Assembly (NCBI RefSeq): GCF_014842265.1
Contig: NZ_JACYVI010000011.1
Location: 149,593-213,592, forward strand
Direction of reading: 5' to 3'
From: Pseudomonas sp. CFBP 13711
GTDB taxonomy: Bacteria; Pseudomonadota; Gammaproteobacteria; Pseudomonadales; Pseudomonadaceae
Length of the DNA: 64,000 bases
Part shown: positions 26,929-35,456 of the stretch, piece by piece
Numbering within the stretch: the stretch's first letter is position 1
Layout of the letters: each line of letters opens with the position of its first letter
The notes under the pieces: generated by a model
What the model was told of the DNA's origin: nothing
What the model saw: the letters and a program-made list of their open reading frames with translations, nothing else
Database searches by the model: none
Position numbers and translations under genes: made by a program

Positions 26929-27558
26929 TTACTTGCTCAGCCAGGCCGGAGCCACCGAAGTGCCCAGACCTGCGCCATAGCCGAGGTAGATGTTGAAACC
27001 GGCCAGCGGCTCCAGGTAACGCGCGTTGACCAGTCCACCCGCGTCCACTGTTTTCCAGCCCAGGCTGCGCGCCAGGGTGACTGCAGTCTGCTTGGCGCGC
27101 TCGCTGTCACTGGCGACAAACACGCTGCCGGTCTGGTCGTTGGCGAACGTGGGGCCGTCGGCCAGCACTTGAGCGAACAGGGTGTTGAACGCTTTCACGA
27201 CACGGGCCTGTGGCACGGACTTGGCAATTTCTTCCGAAGCACTGGTGACATGGCCAATGGTCAACGACATGTAGTCGGCGCTGAGCGGGTTGGTGATGTC
27301 GATGACCACTTTGCCGGTCAGATCGCCCAGGCTCTGCAGCGCTGGGACCGCATCGTCATACGGGGTGGCGAGGACTACCACCTCGCTGTCACCCAACGCT
27401 TCGGACGCTGGGTATGCGCTGACATTTGTGAACTGCTCGGCAAGGGTCTGAGCCTTGCCGGTGTCGCGACCGGTGAGGCGAACGATGTGGCCTGCAGCCG
27501 AGAGCTGTTTCGCAAATGCCGAACCCATGTTGCCAGTACCAATAACCGTAATTTTCAT
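26929..27558 (-). CDS. NADPH-dependent F420 reductase-like oxidoreductase
   Basis: A 209-residue Rossmann-fold protein of the F420-dependent NADP reductase superfamily. It starts with MKITVIGTGNMGSAFAKQL, which gives the GxGxxG motif, and has VVLATPYDD and KVVIDITNPLS. Pseudomonas does not make F420, so the family member probably uses another acceptor. It is transcribed divergently from a LysR gene starting 112 bases away, which is the likely regulator, and leads the dioxygenase-esterase pair. Confidence 0.82.
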   Translation of the reverse strand: MKITVIGTGNMGSAFAKQLSAAGHIVRLTGRDTGKAQTLAEQFTNVSAYPASEALGDSEVVVLATPYDDAVPALQSLGDLTGKVVIDITNPLSADYMSLTIGHVTSASEEIAKSVPQARVVKAFNTLFAQVLADGPTFANDQTGSVFVASDSERAKQTAVTLARSLGWKTVDAGGLVNARYLEPLAGFNIYLGYGAGLGTSVAPAWLSK

Positions 27559-27670
27559 GACGACCTCTTCTGAGCGTTGAGTTGCGTTTCGATGGGCTCA
27601 GTCTTATGGATTGCCCGCATGGGATAAACCGGGCTAAATGTGATGAATAGTTCCACTAAACGAGACAATC

Positions 27671-28585
27671 ATGGACAGAGCGCTGGAAATGCAGGTTTTC
27701 TGCACCGTTGTCGATAAGGGCAGCTTTGTGGGCGCTGCCGAGCCGCTGAATATGTCCAAGGCGGCCATATCCCGTTACGTGAGCGGGCTGGAGGAACGGC
27801 TGGGCGCACGCTTGCTGCATCGCACGACCCGTCGGCTTGCGCTAACCGACGAGGGGCGCCAGTTCTATCACCAGGCCCGCGAGGTCCTGGCCATGATGGA
27901 TGAGGCGGAGGAAGCGGTATCGTCTTCGTCGCCTGAAGCCAGTGGCGTTCTTCGGGTCAACGCGCCGGTCAGTTTTGGCGTGCTGCATCTGGCACCGGTC
28001 TGGGCAGACTTCATGCGTGCCCACCCCAAGGTCGAGCTGGAGATCAGCTTGAGTGATCGGCTGGTGGACCTGGTTGACGAGGGGATCGACGCCGCCATTC
28101 GCATCGCGCGCATGGAGAACTCCTCACTGGTGGGTCGACGCCTGGCCAGCACACGTATGTGTCTGTGTGCATCGCCTGCGTATCTGGCCAGCCATCCGCC
28201 CATCCGCACACTCCAGGATATCGAGCAGCACGGGGTGGTTGCCTACAGCAACTTTGCCAGCGGCAATGAATGGGATTTCGAGGGGCCACAGGGCAGCGAG
28301 AGCGTGAGCACCCACTCGGTGGTTCGGTGCAATAACGGCGACACCTGCCGCGCCATCACCCTGGCCGGCGGCGGCATTTCTCTGCAACCCAGCTTCATGG
28401 TGGCGCAGGACCTGCGTCGAGGTGATCTGGTGGAGATACTCCCCGAATACCGATCGATCGAACTGGGTATCTACGTGGTGTACCCCACCCGTAAACATCT
28501 GCCTGCCAAAGTGAGGGCACTGATCAGCTTTCTGGTGGAGCGGTTTGCGCATCCCGTCTGGGAGGTCGCAGACCAGCCGGGATAA
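27671..28585 (+). CDS. LysR-family transcriptional regulator
   Basis: A 304-residue LysR protein. The helix-turn-helix is in GAAEPLNMSKAAISRYVSGL, followed by LGARLLHRTTRRLALTDEG, and the effector-binding domain starts with GVLRVNAPVSFGVLHL. It belongs to the large DmlR/AaeR-like group. It is divergent from the F420-reductase-like gene and is probably its regulator; the shared gap is 112 bases with no obvious perfect palindrome. Ligand unknown. Confidence 0.88.
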   Translation: MDRALEMQVFCTVVDKGSFVGAAEPLNMSKAAISRYVSGLEERLGARLLHRTTRRLALTDEGRQFYHQAREVLAMMDEAEEAVSSSSPEASGVLRVNAPVSFGVLHLAPVWADFMRAHPKVELEISLSDRLVDLVDEGIDAAIRIARMENSSLVGRRLASTRMCLCASPAYLASHPPIRTLQDIEQHGVVAYSNFASGNEWDFEGPQGSESVSTHSVVRCNNGDTCRAITLAGGGISLQPSFMVAQDLRRGDLVEILPEYRSIELGIYVVYPTRKHLPAKVRALISFLVERFAHPVWEVADQPG

Positions 28586-28626
28586 AGATCAACGGTTCCC
28601 CGGTATCGGCTTCCCGATAGCGAAGC

Positions 28627-28646
28627 GGACCTGCATGAGCAGGTCC
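28627..28646. terminator. Hairpin between convergent genes
   Basis: GGACCTGC and GCAGGTCC form a perfect 8-bp stem over ATGA, between the LysR stop and the stop of the peroxidase-like gene on the other strand. It is suited to act both ways; no T-run is present. Confidence 0.45.
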
Positions 28647-28685
28647 AGCTGCAGCGGCCGGCGGTCCGGAGCCTGTAGCTTGCAA

Positions 28686-29270
28686 TCAGCCTTTGATCCA
28701 GCTGCCATCCTTCTGCGCATCGATCTCGATGTCGAACGTCTGGAGGTAGCCTGACAACATCCGGTAATAACCCATCACGATGATGGCGTCGCTCAATTCC
28801 TGAAGCGAGAAGTGCTGCTGGGCGTGCTTGAACAGCACGCCAGGCGCCTTGCCCTTGTCGAGAATGGTTTTCCCGAATCGAAGCAGAACGCGCTCTTCCT
28901 CCTTGAACGCGGCGGGATCGTCGAGGCAGCCTTCAGCGATGGCGACGAACTGATCCGCACGAACGCCTGCCACCTGCGCGATGGACACGTGCTGCTCCCA
29001 TTCATAAGCGACGTCTTCATGGGCGGCCACCAGCAACACCAGTAATTCCTTGTGGTAATCGGAGATCGTCAAATCCCTGAAGATGGCGTTGGTCAGGTCA
29101 ATGACCGGTATAAACGCCCCGGCGCTGTAACCCAGCATCCGGAAGAAGTTAACTTTTGTCGGGAGGCTTTCAAACTTCTCCCTGACCGGTTCAGGCAGTT
29201 TTGAAAAATCGGGATAGTTGATCTGGACGTTGGAGCTGATGGAATCAATGGATACGTCGGGCTTGCTCAT
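28686..29270 (-). CDS. Carboxymuconolactone decarboxylase/AhpD-like protein
   Basis: A 194-residue AhpD-fold protein. The family region spans TNAIFRDLTISDYHKELLVL and AHEDVAYEWEQHVSIAQVAG, but the usual CxxC redox pair of AhpD is absent (HEDVAYEWEQH stands there), so thiol peroxidase chemistry is unlikely. ATG 29270 is chosen because AAGGAG precedes it; the frame is open to 29348. It is last in a run with the monooxygenase and tautomerase genes, all of which act on small aromatic or oxidised acids in other systems. Confidence 0.78.
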   Translation of the reverse strand: MSKPDVSIDSISSNVQINYPDFSKLPEPVREKFESLPTKVNFFRMLGYSAGAFIPVIDLTNAIFRDLTISDYHKELLVLLVAAHEDVAYEWEQHVSIAQVAGVRADQFVAIAEGCLDDPAAFKEEERVLLRFGKTILDKGKAPGVLFKHAQQHFSLQELSDAIIVMGYYRMLSGYLQTFDIEIDAQKDGSWIKG

Positions 29271-29353
29271 GGGGCACTCCTTCAGAAGCAAATCGGTTCT
29301 CGCGTGGTTTTTGACATGATTAACGGTATGGGTGGTGGCGCTGGCCAATGCTC

Positions 29354-29707
29354 TTAACGGCTGAAGCCGTCAAACGGCGTCATGTACACAGCGCCAAACG
29401 GATCCAGGCGTTTACGGATTTCGGCGTCAGGCGTGCCGTACACGATGAGGCGGGTGATGGTGCACAACTCCAGAAAGTGCGCGCCGAACGGGGCGAAAGT
29501 TGTGTCCACATGGCTGACGACGGACTCGACCTTGTAGCGCTCAAGGATGTGGGCAACGCTCTGATCTTCGTTGACGCTGTACTCGTAAACCAGTGTGTCC
29601 GGCTCTTGTTGGGTTGCCTCGACGATGCGTGCAATCAACGCTTTGAACGCCGGAAAATCGCCGGGTTTGATCGCCAGGGTGAACTGGCAGGAAATATAAG
29701 GATGCAT
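29354..29707 (-). CDS. Antibiotic-biosynthesis-monooxygenase-like (ABM, YgiN-type) small protein
   Basis: A 117-residue dimeric alpha-beta barrel protein. Visible are the opening strand ISCQFTLAIKPGDFPAFKAL, then EPDTLVYEYSVNEDQ and AHILERYKVESVVSHVDTTF, the usual ABM pattern in which the paired barrels bind a quinol or aromatic. ATG 29707 starts the homologous part; the frame stays open to 29791, next to the tautomerase stop. It probably oxidises or binds a small aromatic together with its neighbours. Function by family only. Confidence 0.72.
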   Translation of the reverse strand: MHPYISCQFTLAIKPGDFPAFKALIARIVEATQQEPDTLVYEYSVNEDQSVAHILERYKVESVVSHVDTTFAPFGAHFLELCTITRLIVYGTPDAEIRKRLDPFGAVYMTPFDGFSR

Positions 29708-29790
29708 GGGATGTGTTCCATCGAGGGCGCAAAAACGCTTGGGAGGATGCATCGCTGGCGGAGCCGATGCATTGAGTGCGCTGACACACA

Positions 29791-29988
29791 TCAGGCTTTA
29801 GCGGGCCCTTCACCGAACAACTTGCCGGCACCCGCCCAGTCGCAGGGCGCCACGTCCTCGAAAATGACGTAGATGTATTCAGCCGGGGTACCGGTGTTTT
29901 TCACGATGCTTTCAGTGATCTCTGCCGCAACGGTGGCTTTCTGACCGTGCTCTTTTCCTTCGAACCAGCTAACGCGTACGACGGGCAT
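29791..29988 (-). CDS. 4-oxalocrotonate tautomerase-family protein
   Basis: A 65-residue tautomerase. It begins MPVVRVSWFEG, which gives the N-terminal proline that acts as general base after Met removal, and has the conserved AAEITESIVKNTGTPAEYIY helix and VIFEDV strand. An AAAGGGAAA ribosome site precedes ATG 29988. It is first of a three-gene run and diverges from a LysR gene that starts 136 bases away. Confidence 0.82.
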   Translation of the reverse strand: MPVVRVSWFEGKEHGQKATVAAEITESIVKNTGTPAEYIYVIFEDVAPCDWAGAGKLFGEGPAKA

Positions 29989-30123
29989 GACATTTCCCTT
30001 TGGGTGGTGAAGCAGGGCCCAACTCAGGCCACAAGACGAGTCCATCCTAGGGTAGAGCGCGCTGGCGATAAACGGCCTGAAACTATAAATTGAGTAGACT
30101 TCATCTCTACAATTGCAGGGCTT

Positions 30124-31026
30124 ATGGTTCCCATCGATTCCTTCCAGGGCGTCATTACCTTCGTCATGGCCGCCCGCTCCACCAGCTTCACCGAGGCGGC
30201 CACGCGGCTGGGTGTGTCCAAATCGGCGGTCGGCAAATCCATCGCCCGCCTAGAAGAGCGATTGGGCGTTCAACTTTTTCACCGAACCACTCGACGCATC
30301 TCGCTCACCGCCGATGGCGATGCCTACTTCATCGCCTGCTCCAACGCACTGGAAGAAATCGGGGCTGCCGAGAGCGGCCTTGGGCCGGGGACACGGGAGC
30401 CTGCGGGGCGTCTGCGAATAGACATCCCGGTGGCGTTCGGGCGCCGAGTGGTCGCACCGCTGTTGTTCGACATCGCCAACAAGTACCCCGCGCTGCAACT
30501 GATCATGACTTTTTCGGACCACCTGGTGGACCCGATCGAGGAGGGCATCGACTTGCTGGTTCGCTTTGGTGAGCTCGCAGACACCAGCGGCCTGGTGGCT
30601 CGCCGGCTTGCGCGACAACGCTGGGTGATCTGTGCCTCGCCAGGGTATCTGGAGCGCTTCGGCACACCCGATACGCTGGAATCGCTGGATCGGCACCACT
30701 GCATCGTGGGGCATCGTCGAGGCCAGCCGCTGTCGTGGCGGGTCCGGCAAGGCGAAGAGACCGTTCGCTTTTCGCCGCCGTCCACCCACGAGATAGGCGA
30801 CGGCGAGGCGATGATTCTCGCGGCTGTGGCGGGCGTGGGTTTGTGCCAGATGCCGCGCTGCCTGCTCAGGGAGGATATCGACGCTGGCAGGTTGGTTGAG
30901 GTGCTCGGACGCTATGAACCCGAGCCGGTCGACGTCCATGCCGTATGGCCGAAGGTGTCCCACTTGCGGCCAAAGGTCAGGTATGTAGTCGATGAGCTGG
31001 TCCGACTCTGCGAAGACTGGCAGTAG
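30124..31026 (+). CDS. LysR-family transcriptional regulator
   Basis: A 300-residue LysR protein with helix-turn-helix TEAATRLGVSKSAVGKSIAR, then LGVQLFHRTTRRISLTADG, and an effector domain from AGRLRIDIPVAFGRRVVAP. It faces the tautomerase-monooxygenase-AhpD-like run across 135 bases, which contain an AT-richer stretch near 30080 likely holding both promoters. It is probably the regulator of that run. Ligand unknown. Confidence 0.88.
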   Translation: MVPIDSFQGVITFVMAARSTSFTEAATRLGVSKSAVGKSIARLEERLGVQLFHRTTRRISLTADGDAYFIACSNALEEIGAAESGLGPGTREPAGRLRIDIPVAFGRRVVAPLLFDIANKYPALQLIMTFSDHLVDPIEEGIDLLVRFGELADTSGLVARRLARQRWVICASPGYLERFGTPDTLESLDRHHCIVGHRRGQPLSWRVRQGEETVRFSPPSTHEIGDGEAMILAAVAGVGLCQMPRCLLREDIDAGRLVEVLGRYEPEPVDVHAVWPKVSHLRPKVRYVVDELVRLCEDWQ

Positions 31027-31116
31027 TAACAGGGCCAGGTAGCACGGTCGGTTGGCGGAGGTAAGCCCTGCGGTCATCCGTTCTTTGAGACCTCGCGACG
31101 GCAGGAAGGACCGATA

Positions 31117-31761
31117 CTAACTGGCGATGCTTTCGTGCAGATCGACGCCGGTAAGTTCGGCCATGCGCAGCCGGTAAGCCTCGACAGCGGGCGGATACTC
31201 GATACCGCCCACGATGGACATACTGCGCAAGGTCGCGAACAGATGGACATCATCTTCCGACAGCTCGCCATTCACCGCGTCCGGCGACTGGATCATTGGC
31301 GCCAGCGCCAGCAGATGGCGGTTCAGCGTGGCGATGTAGTCGGCGCTGGCCGCCATATGGTCCTTGAAACTGCCGAGCATGGCCTCTTTGTTGCGCGTGA
31401 AGTAGGCGCGCGCCGCCGGCGTGGAGAACTCTTCGAAGTCAGCGTTCGCCCAGCGTGGAATCGCCAGGGAGTAGAGCGGGCCGGTCACTTCGCTGTTCCA
31501 CTCGCCCAGGGCGGGGTTGCTGGCGCCGGACAAGACTCGAGCGCCAGACAGGCCATCGACATAGGCAACGATGTCCATGCTCTCGGCGATGTAGCGCCCG
31601 TCGTGCTCCAGAATCGGGGCCATCTTTTTGCCGATCATCCGGGTTGGTGTGGCCTCGTCGTCGTTCAGCAGAATGACGAGCTCGAATGCGGTGTCCTTCA
31701 GCCCGAAAATCGTGCGTGCTTTCACGCAGAAAGGGCAGTGATCGTAAACGTAGAGCTTCAT
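31117..31761 (-). CDS. grxB: Glutaredoxin 2 (GST-fold)
   Basis: A 214-residue GrxB protein, the same length as E. coli Grx2. It starts MKLYVYDHCPFCVKARTIFG with the CPFC redox motif at residues 9-12, then LLNDDEATPTRMIGKKMAPI and the all-helical GST-like C-terminal domain. It reduces disulphides with glutathione in the cytoplasm. ATG 31761 is chosen from that match; the frame is open to 31845. It diverges from a LysR gene starting 140 bases away. Confidence 0.9.
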   Translation of the reverse strand: MKLYVYDHCPFCVKARTIFGLKDTAFELVILLNDDEATPTRMIGKKMAPILEHDGRYIAESMDIVAYVDGLSGARVLSGASNPALGEWNSEVTGPLYSLAIPRWANADFEEFSTPAARAYFTRNKEAMLGSFKDHMAASADYIATLNRHLLALAPMIQSPDAVNGELSEDDVHLFATLRSMSIVGGIEYPPAVEAYRLRMAELTGVDLHESIAS

Positions 31762-31901
31762 GGTGGTTGTACTCCAAAGCGTGGCGCTGCGGGACGCGAG
31801 CCCGATAATGGGAAGCGGATGGCGCCACCTTAAGAGGTCGATCATTGATAGAGAAGGCCCAGTAGTGAGAGCATGCCTTTCAAAAAAGAGAGGGCATAAC
31901 A

Positions 31902-32804
31902 GTGGATCTCAATGTGGTGCAGATGCTGGTTACGATCGTCCAGGCGGGCAGCATGACGGCTGGCGCCGAACGTCTCGGCGTGCCACTGCCCACGGCGAGC
32001 CGGCGGATCCGTGCGCTGGAGCGGGCGCTGAACGTGCAGTTGCTGGAGCGATCAGCCAGAGGCGTAAAGCTGACCGAAGCCGGGATGCGCCTTTTCGAAC
32101 ATGCCAGCCGTGGCCTGGAGCTGCTGCAAGAAGGGCAAGACGCCGTGATGAGCGATCAAGCCCATGTTCAAGGCAAATTGCGGCTTTCAGTGCCGCCATC
32201 GTTCTCGCCCTGGTGGCAGCTTGTCACTGACTTTCAGAACGATCATCCCGATATCCGCGTTCATCTGCTGTCGACGGAGCGTCGTGTTCACCCGGTGGAA
32301 GACGGCATCGACGTGGCCCTTCGCGTCGGTGAGGTGGAGCATGAAGCGTTGATCGCCAGGCATTTGCTCGACTATCGACATGTGCTGGTCGCCAGCCCTG
32401 AATTCCTCGCCGCCCATGGTCGGCCGAATACGCCCCAAGATCTGAGCCGGTTCCCCTGTGCTACGTGGAGCCTTGGCACCAATACGAACGCGACCTGGCG
32501 ATTCGCGGGCACATCAGTAACACCGAACACCGTGCTGTCGACAAACGACAGCATGCATCTGCTGCACAGTGTGTTGGCTGGGGAGGTGATAACCGAACTC
32601 CCACCGTTCATCGTCAAGGACGCTATAGAACGGGGCTTACTGGTGCCGCTGTTACAGGAATGTCCATTACCGTCAGTGCCTTTGAATCTTCTCTATCCTG
32701 CCCATCGTCATCCTTCAGCCGTGGTTCGCACCTACCTTGAATACTGCCGGCGAAAAATTCCGTGGCTGGTGGAGGCCTGTACGGCTGACGGGCGTGCAAC
32801 CTAG
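31902..32804 (+). CDS. LysR-family transcriptional regulator (GTG start)
   Basis: A 300-residue LysR protein. The helix-turn-helix is GAERLGVPLPTASRRIRALE, then LNVQLLERSARGVKLTEAG, and the effector domain opens with GKLRLSVPPSFSPWW. The start is a GTG with AGAGGG upstream. It is divergent from grxB and upstream of the dehalogenase-like gene, so either may be its target. Ligand unknown. Confidence 0.87.
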   Translation: MDLNVVQMLVTIVQAGSMTAGAERLGVPLPTASRRIRALERALNVQLLERSARGVKLTEAGMRLFEHASRGLELLQEGQDAVMSDQAHVQGKLRLSVPPSFSPWWQLVTDFQNDHPDIRVHLLSTERRVHPVEDGIDVALRVGEVEHEALIARHLLDYRHVLVASPEFLAAHGRPNTPQDLSRFPCATWSLGTNTNATWRFAGTSVTPNTVLSTNDSMHLLHSVLAGEVITELPPFIVKDAIERGLLVPLLQECPLPSVPLNLLYPAHRHPSAVVRTYLEYCRRKIPWLVEACTADGRAT

Positions 32805-32900
32805 TGCTACACACTTCATGAACAGTGCCTCTACGCTTGGCCTATTGCCGCCCGGTTCTGTTGATATCAGGATCGAGCCAGCACCTTTAAGAGTCGAATC

Positions 32901-33785
32901 ATGTTCGCTGGTTTCGAGAAACAACAACGCCAGGTCAACGGCCTCACCATCAGCTACCGCATCGGCGGCACCGGCCCCGCGTTATTGCTGTTGCACGGCC
33001 ACCCTCAGACCCATGTCATCTGGCACAAAGTCGCCGAGCAGTTGGCCAGCGAATTTACCGTGGTCGCCGCTGACTTGCGTGGCTACGGCGATAGCGACAG
33101 GCCGGCTGCCGATGCTGAGCATGCTCGTTACTCAAAGCGTGAAATGGCGCTCGATGCCGTTGAGTTGATGAAGTCTCTCGGTTTTGAGCAGTTCAGCATT
33201 CTTGCCCACGACCGAGGGGCGAGGGTGGCCCATCGCCTGGCCCTCGACCATCAAACCGCGGTCAGGCAAATGGTGCTGCTGGACATCGCGCCCACCCTGG
33301 CGATGTACACACAGACGGACGAAGCCTTCGCCCGCGCCTACTGGCACTGGTTCTTCCTCATCCGCCCGGCGCCGTTGCCGGAGAGCCTGATCGAGGCCAA
33401 TCCCGAACTTTACCTGCGCAGTGTCATGGGCAGCCGCAGCGCTGGTCTGCAGCCCTTCACGACTGAGGCGTTCGCCGAGTACCTGCGCTGCCTGCACATT
33501 CCCGGCAGCGCGCGGGGGATTTGTGAAGATTACCGCGCCTCGGCGGGGATCGACCTCGAACACGATCGCGCGGATTTCGCTGCGGGCCATCATCTGACGC
33601 TGCCATTGTTGGTGTTGTGGGGCGCCGAAGGCACCGTGGGGGGCTGCTTCGATCCGCTCAAGGAATGGCGGCAAGTGGCGACCGATGTACGCGGCAAGGC
33701 GTTGCCTTCAGGTCATTACATCGCCGAGGAAGTGCCCGAGTTGCTGCTTGAAGAGGTGTTGGGATTTTTCGCTGAAGCGGTCTAG
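32901..33785 (+). CDS. Haloacetate (fluoroacetate) dehalogenase-type alpha/beta hydrolase
   Basis: A 294-residue alpha/beta hydrolase. The nucleophile is an aspartate in LAHDRGARVAHRLALDH, where the two arginines that bind the substrate carboxylate in fluoroacetate dehalogenases are kept. The halide-pocket pair is in RAYWHWFFLIRPAPLPE, the third acid probably in LDIAPT, and the base in PSGHYIAEE. The oxyanion motif is LLLHGHPQTHVIWH. These match the FAcD group rather than epoxide hydrolases. Defluorinating ability is inferred from these residues only. It stands between two LysR genes, either of which may control it. Confidence 0.82.
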   Translation: MFAGFEKQQRQVNGLTISYRIGGTGPALLLLHGHPQTHVIWHKVAEQLASEFTVVAADLRGYGDSDRPAADAEHARYSKREMALDAVELMKSLGFEQFSILAHDRGARVAHRLALDHQTAVRQMVLLDIAPTLAMYTQTDEAFARAYWHWFFLIRPAPLPESLIEANPELYLRSVMGSRSAGLQPFTTEAFAEYLRCLHIPGSARGICEDYRASAGIDLEHDRADFAAGHHLTLPLLVLWGAEGTVGGCFDPLKEWRQVATDVRGKALPSGHYIAEEVPELLLEEVLGFFAEAV

Positions 33786-33888
33786 CCAAGCCGCATCAGT
33801 GGCGCAACAAGCGCTCATTGATGCGATGGTATTCTCGCGCTTCACACCGCCACCTATGCCACTTTTGATGATCAACCAGAAAGGCTCA

Positions 33889-34782
33889 ATGCCCCTTCCC
33901 GAAGACCTGCGGGTGTTTCTCACCGTGATCCGCAAGGCCAGCTTTGCGGCTGCCGCCGATGAACTTGGCGTGTCGGCGGCTTATGTCAGCAAGCGTATCC
34001 AGATCCTTGAAAAGACCCTGGCGACCCGTTTGCTGCACCGCACCAGTCGCCGTATCACGCTGACCGACGATGGCGAGCGTGTAAAAGACTGGGCGGCGCG
34101 CATTCTGGAAGACTTTCAGCATCTTTCAGACGATCTGGTCGACGCCCATGACAACCCCCGTGGCCGACTGCATATCTGCAGCACCTTCGGATTTGGCCGC
34201 AATCACGTCGCACCCGCGCTGGCGTTGCTGGCCGACCGTTACCCTGAGCTGGAAATCCGCCTGGACCTGTTCGACCGGGTGGTGGATATCGTCAACGAAG
34301 GCTTCGATCTGGAAATTCGCGTGGGTGACGACATTCCCGGCCAGCACATCGGGCGTCAGTTGGTAAGCAACCGACGCGTCCTGTGCGCGGCCCCCAGCTA
34401 CCTCGAACGCCACGGAGCACCTGCGCAGTTGAGTGACCTGGAACGTCATGAGTGCCTGGTCCTGAAGGAGCGCGATAACGCCTTCGGGGTCTGGGTGCTG
34501 GAGCGCGACGGCAAGCAGGAGAGCGTCCGGGTGGGCGGCCCCTTGTCATCCAACAGCGGCGAGATCGTGTTGCAGTGGGCGTTGCATGGCCGAGGGGTGT
34601 TGCTGCGTTCGCTGTGGGATGTCAAACCCTTGCTGGAGCAGGGCAGGCTGGTTCAGGTGCTCCACGATTACGGACAAAGCGCCAACGTATGGGCGGTCTA
34701 CCCCACGCGGCTTGCCCACTCGGGAAAGCTGCGGGCCTGCGTGGAGTTTCTCGAGGCGCACTTCGCGCAGCTGTCGATCTGA
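33889..34782 (+). CDS. LysR-family transcriptional regulator, DmlR-like
   Basis: A 297-residue LysR protein with helix-turn-helix AAADELGVSAAYVSKRIQIL followed by LATRLLHRTSRRITLTDDG. The opening LPEDLRVFLTVIRKASFAAA closely recalls DmlR, the regulator of D-malate oxidation. ATG 33889 has AAAGG just before; in-frame ATGs at 33868 and 33856 are possible. It converges on the leuD-like gene. Because DmlR senses a malate-type acid, a link to the leuCD-like pair is plausible but unproved. Confidence 0.85.
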   Translation: MPLPEDLRVFLTVIRKASFAAAADELGVSAAYVSKRIQILEKTLATRLLHRTSRRITLTDDGERVKDWAARILEDFQHLSDDLVDAHDNPRGRLHICSTFGFGRNHVAPALALLADRYPELEIRLDLFDRVVDIVNEGFDLEIRVGDDIPGQHIGRQLVSNRRVLCAAPSYLERHGAPAQLSDLERHECLVLKERDNAFGVWVLERDGKQESVRVGGPLSSNSGEIVLQWALHGRGVLLRSLWDVKPLLEQGRLVQVLHDYGQSANVWAVYPTRLAHSGKLRACVEFLEAHFAQLSI

Positions 34783-34790
34783 GTGAAGAA

Positions 34791-34812
34791 GGGCGCACAG
34801 GGTTGTGCGCCC
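34791..34812. terminator. Perfect hairpin between convergent genes
   Basis: GGGCGCACA and TGTGCGCCC pair in a 9-bp stem with a GGGT loop, in the 59 bases between the LysR and leuD-like stops. A bidirectional terminator is likely, though no T-run follows. Confidence 0.5.
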
Positions 34813-34841
34813 GACCGAGCGTTTAGCGAGAAGCCCTGCCG

Positions 34842-35456
34842 TCACGACAGCCATGGGTTTGCGGCCAGATGCTCGCGTTCAAAAGCCTGTATCTGTTCGC
34901 TGCGCTGCAGGGTGCTGCCAATGGCATCCAGCTCAAGCAGCAGCGCGGTTTTGCGCAGGGCATCGATCTGGAAGCGAACCATCTCATGGCCGTGCAGCTG
35001 GATCGTTTGTTCGTTCAGGTCGACGGTGATCTCGGCCGTCTCCGGCTGGCCGACGAGCTCGCCGATGCGTTGCACGGTGGCCGCCTCCAGGGTGATCAAC
35101 AGCACACCGTTACGCTGGCAATTGTCGTAGAAGATGCCGGCGAAGCTTGTGCCAATCAACGCGCGAATACCCCGCTGTTTGAGGCCCCAGACGGCATGCT
35201 CCCGGCTGGAACCGCAGCCGAAGTTCGGGCCGACCACCATGAAGCGTGCACGCTGCCAGGCGGGTTTATTGAGCACGAATGCGGGGTCTGGCTGCCCTGA
35301 CGGCAAAAAACGCACGTCATGAAACAGCCCCTGGTCCAGGCCGTTGCGGTCAATCCCCTTGAGGAATTGCTTGGGCATGATCACGTCGGTGTCCATATTG
35401 GCCGCCAACATCGGCGCTGCGGTGCCCGTGACGCGGGTGAAGGGATTCATGCTCAT
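34842..35456 (-). CDS. leuD: Isopropylmalate dehydratase small-subunit-like protein
   Basis: A 204-residue swivelling-domain protein. It has the LeuD hallmarks NMDTDVIMPKQFLKG near residue 20, VGPNFGCGSSREHAVWGL near 70 and TSFAGIFYDNCQRNGVLL. ATG 35456 overlaps the large-subunit stop (ATGA), so the pair is co-translated. No leuB lies nearby and the pair sits beside aldarate catabolism genes, so it may be a second set acting on another 2- or 3-hydroxy diacid. LeuD fold sure, substrate open. Confidence 0.85.
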   Translation of the reverse strand: MSMNPFTRVTGTAAPMLAANMDTDVIMPKQFLKGIDRNGLDQGLFHDVRFLPSGQPDPAFVLNKPAWQRARFMVVGPNFGCGSSREHAVWGLKQRGIRALIGTSFAGIFYDNCQRNGVLLITLEAATVQRIGELVGQPETAEITVDLNEQTIQLHGHEMVRFQIDALRKTALLLELDAIGSTLQRSEQIQAFEREHLAANPWLS

